Below, in pieces: positions 30,451 through 43,715 of a stretch of DNA of 64,000 nt (position 1 is the first letter of the stretch; the number at the start of each line of letters is the position of its first letter). Under the pieces are notes generated by a model that was not told the DNA's origin, did no database searches, and saw nothing but the letters and a program-made list of their open reading frames with translations. This stretch comes from Cavia porcellus (taxonomy: Eukaryota > Chordata > Mammalia > Rodentia > Caviidae): contig NW_026947507.1 of NCBI RefSeq assembly GCF_034190915.1, forward strand, positions 34,695,001 to 34,759,000, read 5' to 3'. A program made the translations under genes and the position numbers.

Positions 30451-32985
30451 AGCTGTGCAGTGGATTAACCAATGGGCAATTTTTAACACCTAGTTGAACT
30501 GAATCAGGGTGATTCTGGATGTGGAAGGCCACTTGAGTATTGTTACTAAAAGCATAACAGGAGAACTCAGAACTAGAGGGGAAGGTGATGCTAATCCTCC
30601 TGGAGAAACTTGTCACACTGGTTTTCCTCATATGGACTCAGCTGTTATCATCAGAGGAGCTTGGGTGTTTGCTGTCACTGAAGATGGTTATGGCTTTTGG
30701 GGATGGCGCTCTGGTCCTTACATTGAGCATTGCTTCCTGGCCCCAGTGCAGAAACTTCACCCTGCTGGCACAGATCCTTCACTCTGGTGCTACAGACTTC
30801 CTTGCTTCCACCACTGACCTGTGGGCCTTATCAATCCAGATCCTTGATACAGACTTGTATGAGACATTGCCATGGCCCTAGGCCTGCAGCTGGAGTCATG
30901 CAGGACATTGCCATGGGATTCAGGCTCTCAGCTGGATTCTTTGGCCCTTTAGTGAGTGGAAAGATCTCTTGCACTCTTCCTCACTGGATTATTTGGGTGA
31001 ATATTACAAAATAATTATGTAAATTAATTCTGTAATTTTGTATTCCCTTGCAAATCCTGACTACAACAGGGTACATTATCTGTCTGGTTCCAATACTGAG
31101 AATTGAAGATGGAAACTTTAGAATGTGAGTCAAAGTTCTTCCACAAAACCTTTGCAAATGACTTTCTCCCTTCTATAAATGAATTCTAAGCTCTTGAATG
31201 TCTGACCCACTCAGGTCTAATATACTAGATCCTAGGTAGGACAGTTTCTACACTAGGGAGCCATTTAGCTCTCCACTTGTGGACAACCTGAATAGTCACT
31301 CTATTCCCAAATATCGTCTCATCCCCTAATAGCACCAGAGATTAGCATTATCCCCATAGAGGTGAATGGTGAGGATCCCCTAGTCAGAGTCTCAGAGGTC
31401 TTGGACAACCTTGCTCTTAGACATTTGCTCTAACCTTGGACCTTCCACTGCTCCATAACAAGGCTCAGCTTATACTCTTTTAGGCTCTACTTTGTCCCAT
31501 AACCCACGACTGCCTTCCATCTGTTTCCTCTCACCATGCCTGGCCCAGGACTGTGATGTCATACCTCCCTTCCCTGAACTCACACCTCTTCAGGTGTGGC
31601 CACCTGCTGCCTTCTGCCTGCCCTTCCCAGAGCCAGACATCACCAGTCCAGACATTTGCACAAAGAGTCTCCTATCCAAGTCTCATCTAAAACCTCCCAA
31701 CCTCAATCTCCATTTCTATTTCTGGTTAAGTAATTCACTCCTCATCCATGAATTTATAGGTTTCAAACTCAAGTTTTGACTTATTTGTACATTTTAGTTC
31801 CCTTTAGTTACAGATCCACAGCCAATCCTTCCTCAGAACTCAATTCTGGATTCTTAGCCAATGTTACTATAGAGCTGTGCAGTAGACTTCTTTGTACTCA
31901 CAGGTAAAGTTTTTCAGTGGACCTTTGAGTGGTAGGCATGTCCTTTCTGCTGGATGTTCTTCCCAAGTGTCACTGAGAAGGGACACATGAAATGACTTGG
32001 CTTGCCTGGCTGCTATTATGACAGTCTGGGACCCAAGCCCCATATCTCCTCTGTGAGCTCAGCCTGGGACACTGCCCACAACTCTGACTCTGGGCCCAGG
32101 CAGAAGCTTTTAACCCCTCATCTCTGTTGCTTTCATCTAAGTTGCTTGGTAATTACAGGGATGCAGTCAGAACTCTAGAAGAACAAAAAAATAAATAACA
32201 CTGCTCAAGTTTAGTACTTTTAACCTAGGTTCCTCCTATTTGTCTTCCTCTCTCCTTCCCTTTCCACCCCACTACCTACAAGGAAAAAATAATAACAAAT
32301 AGGGAAGGCTAATTCTAAGTTAGTATGGTCCCAGCATGTATCCTGGCCCACCTCTAGTCCTGTTATTTTCTCCTGTGTCTGGCTTTGACAAGACTGATGA
32401 CATTTACGTTTTCCAAAAGCTTCAATAAAAGGCACTTTAGCTGCAATCACCTCCAACTAATTTCCCCAGTCAATTTTTTTTTTCTTAAATCACACAACAG
32501 AACTAAGGCCTGAGCCGTTCTGACAACTTGTCACCAAATAGGGCTCTGCCCAAATGGGATGTCTTGAAAACCAAGGACAAAAGGTGGGGGGATGGACTAA
32601 GTGGCCTAAAAATGAAGTGGAATGGCTGGAAGAAGAGAGGAGACTGACAGGAGTCAATTTGCTAAAGTTCTAGAACTAGTGGCTCAGGATTGAGGGCCCA
32701 GAACAAACAGAAAGTACGTTTATTTCTCTAGAGAGGAAGGGGAAAGGTACTCAGGCTGGAAGGTACCAAGTGCACACAGGTGTCCTCATTCTGGGGTGGT
32801 GGAGGGGTAACTAATGCAGGATTACCCCAGCTCAGGGTGGAACCCAAAGGGAAACTAGGCCTTTCTTTCTTTGACACCAAGTCTCTGGATAGCAGTGCAC
32901 TGTTTTGAACAAATCAAGGCCCAGATGCTTTGCTCCTAGCTGCACAATAACTCTCAGCATGGATGAAGACACCACATGAAACATT
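30451..32985. other. No gene recognised
   Basis: Overlapping open frames at 30509-31014 reach about 100 codons but have no domain I know. The remainder is unique-looking and stop-rich. A short T run lies at 32475. Confidence 0.45.
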
Positions 32986-32989
32986 GCAT

Positions 32990-33775
32990 CCATTTTTTTT
33001 AAATAAATGCATTCATTTTTTTAAAAATTATGCAAAAACAGAAAGAAGTATTCTAACTGTAAGAGCTTGTCTCAATAAGTTTTGCAAGGTAAAATCACTC
33101 ATGTAACCATCACTTAAGTCAAAGAGAAAAAAAGGCACTGTCAGTCTTTTTCTTATTTTTTTGTAAAACTACAGGTCAGTTTTACTCATTTTTTACATGA
33201 CCTGGATGAAATCATATATGTAATATATGTCTCTCTGTGTCTAATCCATGGTGTTAGATAGAGCAGCTTCATTCATTTTACGGTTGTATGGCATCTCTTT
33301 GAGTTAGAGTATCCAGAATCTCTGTTCATCATACTATTGAGACCTGAATTGTTTCCAGATTAGGGATTTTATAATAATGCTTCTGCAAATTCTTTCTGCA
33401 TTGGTGCACAGAAACACATTTCTATCCGGACACAATCACAGAGTAAAACTACTAATCTACTGAGTGTGTGTGGATAGTTGCCCTTAGTAGATGTTGTCAA
33501 GCAATTTTCCAAAGAGGTCATTTCAGTTTATTCTCTGACTAGCAGGGTGAGAGTTCCAGTTCCTCTACATTTTCAACAACACCTGATGTCTTATTTTATT
33601 CACTTTGGTATATCATTTTAATTTGTATTTCTTTGACTACTAAATTTATTTATCTTTTTCATGTTACTGACCATTTAGATATCTTTTGTTAAGGCATCTG
33701 CCTATTTTTTCTCATGAATAATCTGTGCTTTCCTATCAATCTCTCTGAGTCCCTTATATATTCTAGAAGACGTCC
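32990..33775 (-). mobile_element. Old L1M 3' part, antisense
   Basis: TTCCAAAGAGGTCATTTCAG, GGTGAGAGTTCCAGTTCCTC then ATCATTTTAATTTGTATTTC and CTTATATATTCTAGA are antisense L1M ORF2 C-terminal landmarks. Well diverged. Confidence 0.75.
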
Positions 33776-34640
33776 CTTGTTTATGTCTCCAGAGAGGTGG
33801 TTTAATGCGACACCAAAATTTCATGCTGCCAATCTCAATCCTCACTCTTTTTCCCTCCCATCTCCTTCTTTTACTATACCCTGATACCACTCACTGTGAT
33901 CAGCTTAGCATCCACATGTTTTTATTCTTCCTATCCTCCCAGTAGCCTGGACACAACTGCCCCAGCACCACGCTCAGTGGCAATGGGGTCACCAGCTACT
34001 CATAGCACCAACACAGCCCTGAGCCTCGCCCATGACCCTGAGCTCAGAAGGATTCAGGGAAGAGTATGGCAGTCAGCTGTGGAAAGAATGTGAAAAAGTG
34101 CCCTAATCTCCGAACATAAGGACAGACCAATGGGCAGGGCCTTTTTGGAATCAGAGGCTAAGCACTGAGAAAATCCTGACTTTTTATAGAACATTTGTTT
34201 CACATATGAAGGAACTACTGGGCTGGCTTGGTCATCAGGGAACCAGGTCTTGTCTACGATGACTAGCCCTTTTTGGTTATCCCAGAATTGTCACTGTTTC
34301 CGCTTTTAAAATCATGCATCCTGAAGAATTCTCAAGGCTCAGGCAACCGGTCACTACGATGCTGTCTCCTAAGCAGCTGTGTGCCTTATGGAAAACTGTC
34401 TCTGGATTACCAAACTTTCATTTCTAAATTGAGTGGGAAATAGATCTTTTTTTTCCTCTCATATCAGATTCTTCTGTCATTGTTCCAGGATATTCTAATA
34501 ACAGACAACTAAGGGCAAATGTAAAACTTCCATGTTGGAGGTGAGTGTATGGCCAGCTGTATGTTAAACCTTCCAAAGTAGTTATGACTACCAAGTTCTG
34601 AGTGTCGTAGGGCACCAGTACTGGGCCACATCTTCTATGT
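33776..34640. other. No gene recognised
   Basis: Unique-looking sequence; only short chance open frames. Confidence 0.5.
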
Positions 34641-34649
34641 TCAGAATCC

Positions 34650-34830
34650 TCTTTAATATCTGTGGCCTCCCTGGCACTGCTGTCACCACTTCGTTTATTT
34701 ATAAAGAAATAGAAGCTCAGAGAGTCTAAGTGCTATGCCAAGCAAAACAGTTGACTAAAGACGATCTTCATCCCCCGATCTGCCTACTTCAAAGCTCCTG
34801 GTTTTTGCTGCTCTGTTAAAGCAGCTCACA
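34650..34830 (+). mobile_element. MIR SINE fragment
   Basis: TTTATTTATAAAGAAATAGA then AGCTCAGAGAGTCTAAGTGC and TATGCCAAGCAAAACAGTTG follow the MIR core. Old. Confidence 0.7.
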
Positions 34831-37142
34831 TAATTGCTCAATGCTTTTATGTCACTTCTTGTAAAATGATGCTCTCTCACCTTACCCATTTTACATCTGT
34901 CTCATGACAAGGCATTTCATATGTATCATTTCATCTGATAACTACCTGACAGGTTGTCATGAGATCAAGGAAGAGCCCTGAAAAATTAAAACTTGTCTCT
35001 AAACAAAGGAGTTGTTATTAATAATGCCTAGAGAAAGCCAAAGCATATCCACGAGGTTTGGACAACCAGGATGTGGCAGATCTGAGCAAATGTTTTCTCT
35101 CTGAAACAAGCTCTCCAAGCATGATGTTCCATGTGTCTAACAAGACAAGAGCTTCAACTAGAAAGATAAAAAAAAATAAGAATAAAAGCAGAAGCAAGAG
35201 TCAAGTCATCTAACAGCCAATCTCTAAGAATCTCTTTCCATAAACATGAGAAGCTACTGGAAATGAAAAGATCTGAACATTTAAACTGTGTTTCCAGGTT
35301 GTTCCCACAACTCAAATAATGTGAAAAATCCATGTCAGACTCTGTCTAGTTCTGGGGACTGAATTCTCCATTCATTGAAAGGCTAGACAAGTTTTAGTCC
35401 AGATAACAAGAGAAAGAAAGCAACTTTAAGGTAATAATATGCTTACAAGAGTTAAATGACAAGCCTAGTACCTAGGCATTTAACAAGAGTTAAATGACAA
35501 GCCTAGGCAACCAAAGATGTTCTGGAATAGGCCCATACCCAGGCTGTGGTCCATGTATTTTCAGATGTCAAGGGACACTCCTCCTATGGAGTGTGCAGGA
35601 AGTAATCCCTGTCTTCATGGCCTGAATCTGAGTCTACTTGGACAAACTAAATCCGCTCCCATTTGTGCTCTCCATTGTATAATGTCCCACTGATGGCTCT
35701 AGTTTACCCAACAGCCTGGGTGTGCATTTCCATAAGGATTCATTAGGGTTCATGGGAAGCTGAGCTCCTACCCTGAAGTAAACAGAGATTCCCTAAGGCC
35801 TTGGATAGAGACAGAAAAAGTAGAAACAAATGACTAAAAAAGAGGATTGGTCATGATGTGGAATTCCTTTTACCAGGAGGCAAAAGCACTCCATCACTTG
35901 TCCTAGCTCCCAACACAGGTATTTTCACAGGAGTGGAAGGAGTTGCTTGCCCTTTATCCAGAGGGTACGTATAAAGCCTGACTCCCCAAAATTTTCTGAG
36001 GCCAAAGAAGACCAAGTTGGGATGGTGTTGAATACTGCTAGGGCCACGCACCGGGGAAATACCAGGTGGCATTATCATTATTCAAGTTCACAGTCCATCT
36101 CCATCCATGTTCCCTGTTTACCAGGAGCTTGACTGACCCTCAGCAGCTGGTTGATACCCAAAAGGCAATGTAGCCAAGGCTTGGAGTGAGTGTTAATTTA
36201 TTTAATACAATGACTCAGTTATGATTGATAGACTATTTCCCGCTTTCAACCATCCTTGTCCCACTTCCCTTGAGTATATGACTCTCTGGGTCTCTCTGGT
36301 TCACAGACCCTCTGTCTTTTTTCCTCATCCCTTTACCCAGAGCTGTTCAATTAATTTACTTCCAGAAAACAAAATCCACTGCGGGGAGCTTTTGCTTTCT
36401 AAGACTGCAGCCTGATTCCCTGCTGTCTTACAACTACTCCTACCAGCAGCAAGTCAAGAGGAAGTGGTTAGGAAGGAGAGCAGCCCACCCCACCAGCTCC
36501 CTCGTGGCCCCAGTGAACTTGTGTGCTTTGCAAGCTGCAGAATAGGTACAGGCAGGGAGGGGCAGAGGTGGGAAACCAGGGAGAGGGAGGCAGAAGTTCT
36601 GACCAGGGGAATGGTGTGCCTGGAAAGCAGATGCACCAAGATCTGGATTCCAGATTCCAAAGACAACAGCCAGTGGGGAGCCTTTCATGTCCTAATGATC
36701 CCATGCTGGGTTTCTGACTGCCTGCTGTTAACATGGACCTCTGGCTGGATGACTGGTTTTAGGTCAAGTTTCACCCTTGAATCTATAAGATCACATGGGG
36801 ACCACCACATCTATTACATCCTTTTTTTTTTGCGACCTTGGAGCTCCATCCTTTTTTTTTTCTGCTCATAATTTTCCCAAAAGAAAGAAACAACTTCAAA
36901 ATGTGGCCACCTGCTCCCTGCCGCAATGACTTTACTGTGATGGCTGGTGTTCTTCCACTGCCCTGGGGGGAATTCAGTGGTTTGTGAGGCAGCTCTGTGG
37001 GGACAACTCCTGCCTCCTCTAGTTCTTCAGGTGCTGCAATGTTCATGCCACTGTTCCAAGAAGGGGGGTCTCCTCCTGTCTTCCAGGACTCTCTATTCAG
37101 CACTAGGGACTCCAGTTTAGGGACATTCCTCTCTTTTCCTCC
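34831..37142. other. No gene; short tandem duplication at 35445-35506
   Basis: No exon or repeat was recognised apart from a direct duplication of ACAAGAGTTAAATGACAAGC (plus CTAG) at 35445-35468 and 35483-35506. Open frames at 36440-37292 (up to 169 codons on the minus strand) lack domains and overlap one another in several frames. Confidence 0.5.
35445..35506 (+). repeat. Two-copy tandem duplication, 24-bp unit
   Basis: ACAAGAGTTAAATGACAAGC followed by CTAG occurs twice with a 38-bp period. Confidence 0.9.
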
Positions 37143-37528
37143 TGTCTTGGTTACTTTTTTCTCATTCCTAGGATAAAATACTTGACACCCCAAATTAAGG
37201 AAGGAGAGGTGTATTTGGCTCACAGTTTGTGGAGGTTTCAGTCCATAATCAACTGGCTCCAATGCAAGGTGGCATGACACAGGGGCAGCCACTCATGGCA
37301 GAGGCAGGTACCAAAAGCAGCAAGAGCAAAAAGGGAAGAGCACACCTCCTTCCCTCCTTTATACTGTATGTCTGCTATCTGCTCGTGGGCAGGTATAGCA
37401 CTCATACCACCAATCCCAGCACTGGACAATGAACCAATCACAGACATTAGACTTAGCAGCCTTTGAAAGGCATACCCTTCCATAAACACATGAGGCTTTG
37501 GGGGTACATCCAAGCCCAAACAATAACA
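37143..37528 (-). mobile_element. MaLR-type LTR, minus strand
   Basis: It reads TGTCTTGGTTACTTTTTTCT, AAAATACTTGACACCCCAAA, GGCTCACAGTTTGTGGAGGT and TTCAGTCCATAATCAACTGG, ending CCAAACAATAACA. TG...CA ends are present. Similar to 19719-20559 and 40082-40481. Confidence 0.9.
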
Positions 37529-37654
37529 TCCCAAGTCACATTTGATAAACCAGTAATCCTCCCACTTGATCCTTCCACATACTACCCATACCTCTTTGAG
37601 TTTCCCTTCTAAATTATATTGTCATCTTTTAGTTATCAAACCATTATATGAAGC

Positions 37655-37850
37655 TTAGTTCTGTATCAGATAACATCCTATGCCTTTTATAAATATTGAC
37701 CCATTTCATTCTCATGTCAAGTCTCCCTATACAGATAGGGAAACGGAGGCAAGGAGTATTATGTGATTTTCCCAAGGTCACACAGCCACTATAGTCAAAC
37801 CAGTCTTCTAATGCAGCCCAGCTGCCTCCCAATCCATGCTCTCAACAGGT
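37655..37850 (+). mobile_element. MIR SINE
   Basis: ACAGATAGGGAAACGGAGGC and TTCCCAAGGTCACACAGCCA are the clear MIR core. Flanking parts match the MIR order. Confidence 0.9.
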
Positions 37851-37859
37851 TGTCACAGT

Positions 37860-38345
37860 GCTTTTCTCCTTTACTTTGGTCAGAGCACTTCCCAACCCAG
37901 TACCAAAGGAGTCCAGCTTCTCTGCTTATCCACACCATCTTTGCTGCAGTAATGTTCCATGCATCTCCTTCAGTCTTTGGCCGATTTTTCTGGACTTCCT
38001 GCTTCCATAAAGAACAGTGTACACCATCAGCTTGTACACATCCCTTCTCTTTTCCTTGGTATCCAGTAGTTTAGCCGTATGAAAGCTCACATTGTCCATG
38101 TGAAAAACTGCAATCATTTTCCACAGCCAGAGATCCCCAAATTTGTTGCAGCACTGTGTTTGCATTATGCCTAGGTAAAGCTCAAAGCATCTTAAAAAGC
38201 TCATCCCTCACAGCCAACTCTGTCCTTGGGGCTGTGTCCAAACTCAGCACTCCCCACTTCTTGCATTGTCATGATGTCATACAGCACAAACCCAAAATTG
38301 CCACCCCAACCATGCCACCCAACCCTGCTCCCATTGCTACTCAAC
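37860..38345 (-). other. Possible decayed coding remnant, unidentified
   Basis: The minus strand has an open frame of 92 codons (37926-38204) with a coherent, lysine-rich amino-acid make-up including an FHMDNVSFHTAKLLD segment. Neighbouring stretches stay readable in the other two frames. The DN...HTA pattern faintly recalls transposase catalytic segments, but the rest is not diagnostic. It could be an old processed pseudogene, a transposase remnant or chance. Confidence 0.25.
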
Positions 38346-39800
38346 CTGGACAGCCAAAGGTAAGTAAATATAACCTCTGTCTACAGGCTCTCTCTCTCTT
38401 TACCAGTGAGAATTCAGGGGCTCAGTCAGACCTGCCGGGTCTGAGTTGGTACATTTGCATTTTGAGCCTCCTGCTATTCCCTCTGGTGCCAAGTGCTTCA
38501 ATGGAGCCTCTGTGGTCCTACCCTCAGCCTGGCTGGCCCTCTACAGTTGAAGCCTAATTTAAAAACATCCCATCCTCTAGCTTTACAAGGAAGAGCTTCT
38601 GTCTGCCTTTCTCCCCAAATCTGCATCTCGTTTGTTACCAGTACTTTCTCCCTTTGGGTCTTTTCAGTTTTCCAGAGCCTATTAAAACAGCCAACTCTTT
38701 CTTATTTGCATAAGATGAAGTTAGGATGTACACATTTCCCCTCCTTTCATGTCTTTGGCAATTATTCTTCCTCTCCTTCCACATGTCACATGCTTTTTTT
38801 CCTTCTCCACCATTTTCTCCCCAGGCCGGGATTAGAGTTTGATATGGATATTGCTAGCAGTCATCCTCTGTTACTCCAGCTTATTGGGATAGGAGAAAAG
38901 GAGTGTTCTGTGTTTCTGGCTTGGAAAGTGGATACATTAATTGTGTGTGTAAAGTAAATGCAAGCTGCAGGCCCCAGCTACTCATATCTGGTGAGGAAAG
39001 GGTGGGGACTGATCCTGGAACTGCTATGCACTTCTTTTTCCATCCCCTCTAGAGTGCCCGTCTTAGAAATTGGTACCTCTAGAATGCTAAACACTGTTAC
39101 ATAAAAAGAGAGCAGGAGACAAGAGGGGAGGGAAAAAGAAGGTAGGAAGGGGGAAAGTAAGCACTATGGAATTTGGAAAACAAGCCTTTAATACTTCTCT
39201 AGCTCCCCAGAGATTCAGCTAAGAAGCATCCAGCTGGGGTTAGAGTGGTGCTTTGCTCTTTAGATTATTTATCTCGGAGAACATCCCTCTACACATTTAC
39301 ATCTGGGTTTTCCCAATCCAAGAGCCATTTTCACTGTACTTCTTAACCCTAATCAAACCTTCCCGAGTCCAGATCACCATGAAGCCCTTTGGACTCAGGC
39401 CCACTCCCCTGCCACACACACACCAGCCCCAGAAAAGAGTGGGGTACGTACAAACATACTGCCTTGCACTGTTGGGCAACTTGGAGAGCCTACCCATCCG
39501 AAGCAGTCACAATCAGGACACATTGTGTCACAATGTCGCAAGGGCCTCAGCCTCAACAATGTCATTTCAGGAGCAAGAAGCATCCAAGTATTTCAGATTC
39601 TCCAACTTACTTGTTAATGTTGAAGTGCCCTCAATAGGAAAATATCTTCCTAACCCACTGCCAGGGCTCAGCACTGAAAGGCAAGGTCTGTCCATGTGTC
39701 ACATATGCTACCTTGGAGTCATGCTGGCAGGACTGAGTTCACATTTTTTCTGGATCCCTGATGAAAAGTGAGTAAGATAGTAGACACTGAGACAGCCAAA
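38346..39800. other. No gene recognised
   Basis: Includes plus-strand open frames of 133-172 codons (38156-38557, 38493-38957, 39253-39771) with no recognised domain. A good splice-donor-like AAGGTAAGTAAAT occurs at 38358-38370 but no matching exon was identified. Confidence 0.4.
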
Positions 39801-39804
39801 GATG

Positions 39805-40045
39805 CAGGCTGTGGAGGCAGGCTACCTGGGCTTGTGTGCCTGCTGCACTGCGTCCTAGATGTGTGAAATTGGGAAACTTGATTAACCTCTCTGGCCTCTG
39901 TTCCCTCATCTGTGAGACGGAGATAATAGTAATTCTCTCCTACAGGCTTGTTGTGAGGATTAAAGGGAGCAACACATGGAAATATTTATAACAACTCTGC
40001 ACACTGCGAGTGCTCCATAAATAGTGCTGTTATTGCTCTAATGTT
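39805..40045 (+). mobile_element. MIR SINE, near full length
   Basis: CCTCTCTGGCCTCTGTTCCC, TCATCTGTGAGACGGAGATA, GGCTTGTTGTGAGGATTAAA and GTGCTCCATAAATAGTGCTG follow the MIR consensus from middle to 3' end. Confidence 0.95.
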
Positions 40046-40081
40046 TTATCATCATTACCAAAAAGATAAATTTGTATCCCC

Positions 40082-40481
40082 TGTGTTAGTTACTTTTCTG
40101 TTGTTGCTGGGACAAAATACCCAACCCCAAAAGTTAAAATTTGGTTCAGAGCTTGTGGAGGTTTCAATCCAAAATTGACTGAGTCCAAAGCAGAGTGGCT
40201 TGGCAGGGGTTACCACAGAGGAGAACAGTTCATGGCACCCACAAGGTAGCAAAAACAAGAGATCTTAACAGTTGCTTTCTGCTCCCTTTGTACTCTATCT
40301 AGGCTACTGGGAATAGGGCAATGCCAAATCAGTCAGTGGACCGATTTAGTAAACACACACCCTTAATCCCAGCACTGCCCCAAGAATCAATCACACACTC
40401 TAGATCCAGCCACTTCTGAAAAAGCTCTACTTAAGATCACAGGAGGCTTTAGGGGAACATCTAGACACAAGCTATAAAACA
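40082..40481 (-). mobile_element. MaLR-type LTR, minus strand
   Basis: TGTGTTAGTTACTTTTCTGT then GGGACAAAATACCCAACCCC and GCTTGTGGAGGTTTCAATCC, ending AAGCTATAAAACA. Same family as 37143-37528. Confidence 0.9.
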
Positions 40482-42774
40482 GAATTTTGGAGAAGTACCA
40501 AAAGAATTTAGGGAAAAGATAGGGTAACATTTCAAAATTTTACAATGAGACATTGTATTGGCTAGTTACTGGAGAGGAAAAAACCCATCCAAGAACTCAC
40601 TACAGTGACTAATTTTTCTTGCATATCTGTAGATTGACTAATACAAAGGCCACCGCTGCTTTAAGTTGCAGGTCATGGATATCACTTTGCTGTGGCTTAA
40701 ACTCGGGTCTATTCTTTTTGCATTCATTCTGGAGTTCAGGCTAGCAAGGGATAGCTGCCCAGGGAAAGCTTTTCTCATGATACCCATCAGAGAGCAGAAA
40801 TGACTGATTTTTTAAGAATTGGCCTCAGATATGCTGATAGTCCCACCTGTAAACCTCAGGCCAAAGCAGAGCATGAGCTTTGCTCAAATGTAGGCTGGGA
40901 AATTTTCTGCATGTTTCGTGAGAGTGTGGAAGTGTCTAAGTCACATGGCCAGCAGTGCAGATCTAAGGAGGGGTGCAGAACCAGGAACACTAATTCACTC
41001 CAGTCCTGATGGACTGACCTGTCTCATAGTCTCTATCTTCTTCCTGGTTTTCATTCTTTACAACCTCTCCATGAATACTAGCTACCCATGGACACAGATG
41101 TCTTGGAATCAGACTAGGATGCAACATAACATGAACTGTCCTTTGAAAATACCTTCAAGAACCTGAGCCGCACCGCATCACTTCATAAAAGTGCAGTCCC
41201 ATCTTGGGACCAGCCCCCTGAGTGCCCACAGCAGGGAGCCCAATGCATGGCCAAACAGGCTCCACTGAAGCCCCCAGGTCCTCAGCCCAGACAGGAGGGA
41301 GAAAGACCAGAGCTGGACTCAGCAACAGGAAGCATTTGACCTCAACTAAATACTTGGCCTCATTTTGAGGACAAAGTACAGTTAATAGCTTTGAAAATAC
41401 GCAGCTGGAATAAAAATTGTTAGCAAAGTGAGTTCTTCAAATTTTAGATAAAAGCAATTGCTTGTAAAAGCCTCAGCCTAACAAGTCACACTGAATGCAG
41501 TGAGATGGCTTAATGCAGCTATGATAGAGTCAGATGTGGACGACCAGAGAAGGTCAAGAGGACAGAGGGTGTCTGGAAGTAGACAGTACCCCCATCTGTG
41601 TTTCCAACAGAAGACAAGAGAAAGCTTGCAGGGAAGAGAATGGTCCCTCTCCCTCCTGGACAGTGACCCACAGAACAGCCTGCCTTCATGGAACTTGGCT
41701 GGTCCTGCACCTCTAGTCCTCGATGGCCACTCTGCCATGCTCAGGATGGGCTGAGCTTCTCTGTGCCTGCATAACCCTGGGGATGGTGCTTTCATCATTC
41801 TAATGCTCATGTAGGGTCCAGAGTAAGATTCTTTCTTCCTCAAGAAGCTCAGAGTCTCTCAAGCAGACAGATCGGAAAATCAACATCTCAGCACTCACTG
41901 AAAGTGTTGGGATAAAGACCAGTTCCTGATGACACTGAGGGAGATCGGAGCAGAAGCACCTGGCCCGGTAGGTGAGCAATGCAGGCATGATCTGCTTCAC
42001 TGAGGAAGGTGCCCTTGAGTAGCCTGAAAGAAAAAGGCAAGCAGAGGACGGAAGGATCTGAGACCTCAGAGAACTGCAGGTGAATCTCTATTGGCAATGA
42101 AGTCACAGCAAGAACAGGCTGGAGGGGTGCAGAGTGGCTGTCCTCAACAGTCAGTTTCAACCACAGAAAAGAATGAAATGGGCACTGAGTCCCCAGGGGA
42201 AATAGAATTTGAATATGTTTGTGCCATCTCATCCTTCTCTGTTCTTTTTCTAGTTTCCCAGGCAGGACACTCACATTTCCAATTCTGTTTTGATTTCCCA
42301 GTCAGCTGTCAAGTACTCCCACTTTCCTGGTGGGAAGAGTATTTCCAAGTTATTGGGAGTGACAATCCAGGGTCAGAAATTGTCAGCTTCCAGTAGCTGT
42401 GAGTCCCAACACCTCCTCTGCCCTGTCCTTGAACTGGAATAGGTTTGGACAAGTCCATTTGTCCTGTAGACCTCGTTAATGGTCTACAGCACACGCGATA
42501 CTTGGCTCACAGTAAGGGATTAGATGAGATAAAAAGGAAGAGTTAAATGATGAACAAGTGAAGGAAGTCAAACTTTTTCATCAAGGTCAACCATGGTGAG
42601 AGTTGTAAATGTAAACTATACCCCAAATGACATTGGGTGAGAACTATGTTTTTACTTAGGAAAGCACAAAAATCCTCCATTACAGATGAACCACCAGATG
42701 AACCTAACATACAGAAGGGAAAGAGGTCTCTGAAAAATATATTACAACTAAAATGATTTCTTTGTGGTACATAT
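40482..42774. other. No gene recognised
   Basis: Open frames of 60-128 codons occur on both strands around 41478-42396 without domain signals. Moderate GC content. No repeat was recognised. Confidence 0.45.
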
Positions 42775-43011
42775 CCAGGAGTGGATGGACACCTGTGAAT
42801 GAGTGGTTATTCCGTGCTGAGCACAAGGCCAAGTGTTTCACAAGGATTCCTGCCAATGATACATTTTCACCAGTTTTCACATTAAGAAACTGAAGATGCA
42901 GAGAAGTAAATTAAACAAAGAAACATATGTTGGGAGAAGAGTTGGGTTAGCAATACAGTGATGAGACTCCAGAATTTACATCCCAAGTCACACAACTTCA
43001 GTGCTTCACTG
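42775..43011 (+). mobile_element. MIR SINE, diverged
   Basis: GTGCTGAGCACAAGGCCAAG, TTTCACATTAAGAAACTGAA and GATGCAGAGAAGTAAATTAA follow the MIR order. Followed directly by the (AC)n tract. Confidence 0.65.
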
Positions 43012-43019
43012 CACACACA

Positions 43020-43070
<51 letters not shown>
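43012..43070 (+). repeat. (AC)n microsatellite
   Basis: About 28 AC units with one AAAC interruption near 43021. Confidence 0.97.
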
Positions 43071-43071
<1 letters not shown>

Positions 43072-43199
43072 CACATCACTGGGAAATGCATGACCTGCCC
43101 TGGATGTTCATTGTTTCCAGAAAGGTGAATCAAATAGAGATGGAGGTGAAGTGGAGGCCTGGATACACACACTGGTTCCCCTTGGGGCATTCCCTTACA

Positions 43200-43715
43200 C
43201 ATACTCCAGCACCCCAATGAGTGCCTGAAAGAACAAATAGTACCAAGCCCTACACATACTGTTTTCCCAATACGTAATTACCTATGCTAAAGTTTAATTC
43301 ATAAGTTAACTACAGTAAGGCTAATAAACAACTAAAATAAAACAACTATAATATTTTACTATAATAAAAGTACCAACATCATCACATTTGTACTTTGAGG
43401 CCATTATTAAGCTAAGACTTATTTGCACATATTTCAGTGCTGGTTCTATGACAGGTGATCAGTTAAGTGAGAAGCTTCTAAGTAACTAACAGGAGGGTGG
43501 TATACTCAGCATGGATACAGTGGACAAAGGGAGGATTCATGTTAAGGGTGGGATGGAGCAGGAGAGTGTGAAATATCATCACACTACTCAGAGTGGCATA
43601 AAATTTAAAACTCACTAATTATTTATTTCTGGAACTTTCCATTTAATGCTCTCAAACCTTAGTTGACAAAAGTGAAACTACAAAAAGTGAAGCCATGCAA
43701 ACAGGCAACCACTGT
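43200..43715 (-). mobile_element. Tigger-like DNA transposon, minus strand
   Basis: GAAAGAACAAATAGTACCAA, TGATCAGTTAAGTGAGAAGC, TATACTCAGCATGGATACAG and GTGGACAAAGGGAGGATTCA are the reverse of the Tigger left portion also seen at 15297-15992. It ends AACCACTGTA, the transposon terminus. Confidence 0.75.

Noticed and set aside
36783..37292. 169-codon minus-strand open frame
   Set aside because: It ends inside an antisense MaLR LTR (37143-37528), overlaps other long frames on both strands and has no recognised domain.
38355..38372. Strong splice-donor-like AAGGTAAGTA
   Set aside because: No exon with a recognisable product or an acceptor could be paired with it.
39253..39771. 172-codon plus-strand open frame
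   Set aside because: No domain, competing open frames in the same place on both strands, no splice or promoter context.
42882..43217. Open frame with a Cys-Val repeat
   Set aside because: Translation of the (AC)n tract and a MIR fragment.
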